Shown here piece after piece: positions 5,295 to 5,451 of a stretch of 5,451 nt of DNA. This DNA is from Dehalococcoidia bacterium. Lineage in GTDB: Bacteria; Chloroflexota; Dehalococcoidia; Lucifugimonadales; UBA3495. Location of the stretch: the NCBI GenBank assembly GCA_022823105.1, contig JAJDXU010000434.1:1-5451 (forward strand), read 5' to 3'. Position 1 is the stretch's first letter, and each line of letters opens with the position of its first letter. Position numbers and translations under genes: made by a program. Below the pieces are notes generated by a model. It searched no databases. It saw only the letters and a list, made by a program, of their open reading frames with translations, and was not told the origin of the DNA.

Positions 5295-5309
5295 GCGAAC
5301 GCATTCGCT
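5294..5309. repeat. Short inverted repeat at the -35 region of prfA
   Basis: AGCGAA-CGCA-TTCGCT is a perfect 6-bp inverted repeat with a 4-nt spacer, touching the predicted -35 hexamer of the prfA promoter. It could be an operator for a dimeric regulator, or a weak hairpin ending transcription from the right. The role is unknown. Confidence 0.4.
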
Positions 5310-5333
5310 CACCAGGGCCTTTGCAAAGTTAAT

Positions 5334-5436
5334 CCGTCATTCCCGCGCAAGCGGGAAACCAAGAGGTCGTTGTGATCGGAATGTCTTGGATTCCGGCACG
5401 CCAAAGGCGCATCTGCGGCTTTCGCCGGAATGACGG
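5334..5436. repeat. Palindromic intergenic repeat element (MITE/REP-like)
   Basis: The element of about 103 bp has perfect 10-bp terminal inverted repeats, CCGTCATTCC (5334-5343) and GGAATGACGG (5427-5436). Several nested hairpins lie inside: TTCCCGC-GCAA-GCGGGAA (5340-5357) with a GNRA-type loop; CCAAGA (5359-5364) with TCTTGG (5384-5389); ATTCCGGC (5390-5397) with GCCGGAAT (5424-5431); and CGCC-AAA-GGCG (5399-5409). Repeats with GTCATTCCCGC arms are widespread as dispersed non-coding elements in many bacterial genomes. It carries no gene, so any mobilisation would depend on a transposase elsewhere. It lies just upstream of the prfA promoter. Confidence 0.8.
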
Positions 5437-5451
5437 TTCGGGGTGAAAGGC

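Overview
This window is a GC-rich bacterial segment with six supportable protein genes. Two lie on the plus strand: a small orphan protein at 249-695 and a cytochrome P450 at 933-2357. Four lie on the minus strand and read leftwards: peptide chain release factor 1 (prfA, about 5232 to 4153), two near-identical 125-residue HEPN-like proteins (4054-3677 and 3637-3260), and the release-factor glutamine methyltransferase (prmC, 3235-2354). The RF1 and PrmC sequences, the high GC content and the palindromic repeats of the GTCATTCCCGC...GCGGGAA type suggest an uncultivated, free-living or host-associated bacterium. A Chloroflexota lineage (SAR202 or Dehalococcoidia-like) is my best guess. That is an impression from sequence style, not a demonstrated assignment.

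Layout. Positions 1-248 hold no convincing gene. They begin with a strong stem-loop that looks like the end of a palindromic intergenic repeat. The small gene at 249-695 has a clear Shine-Dalgarno sequence and probably a winged-helix fold. The gap 696-932 holds a stem-loop after the small gene, a perfect 14-bp tandem repeat, and a -10-like box and Shine-Dalgarno sequence before the P450. The P450 converges on prmC, and the two stop codons overlap inside one CTAG. The minus-strand unit prfA-HEPN-HEPN-prmC is tightly spaced (gaps of 98, 39 and 24 nt), so it is probably one operon, driven by a sigma70-like promoter at 5265-5294. Beyond that promoter, at 5334-5436, is a complete palindromic repeat element.

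How the genes work together. PrmC methylates the glutamine of the GGQ motif in release factors, so prfA and prmC encode substrate and modifying enzyme, a frequent bacterial gene pairing. The unusual point is that a tandemly duplicated HEPN-like gene sits between them. Both copies keep an R-I-S-x-L-H motif that matches the Rx4-6H signature of HEPN ribonucleases. They are nearly identical over the first 57 residues and strongly diverged in a window around residues 62-79. This is the strongest candidate here for undescribed biology: a paired, possibly RNA-acting protein co-expressed with translation-termination machinery. The P450 and the small winged-helix-like gene have no visible functional link to it.
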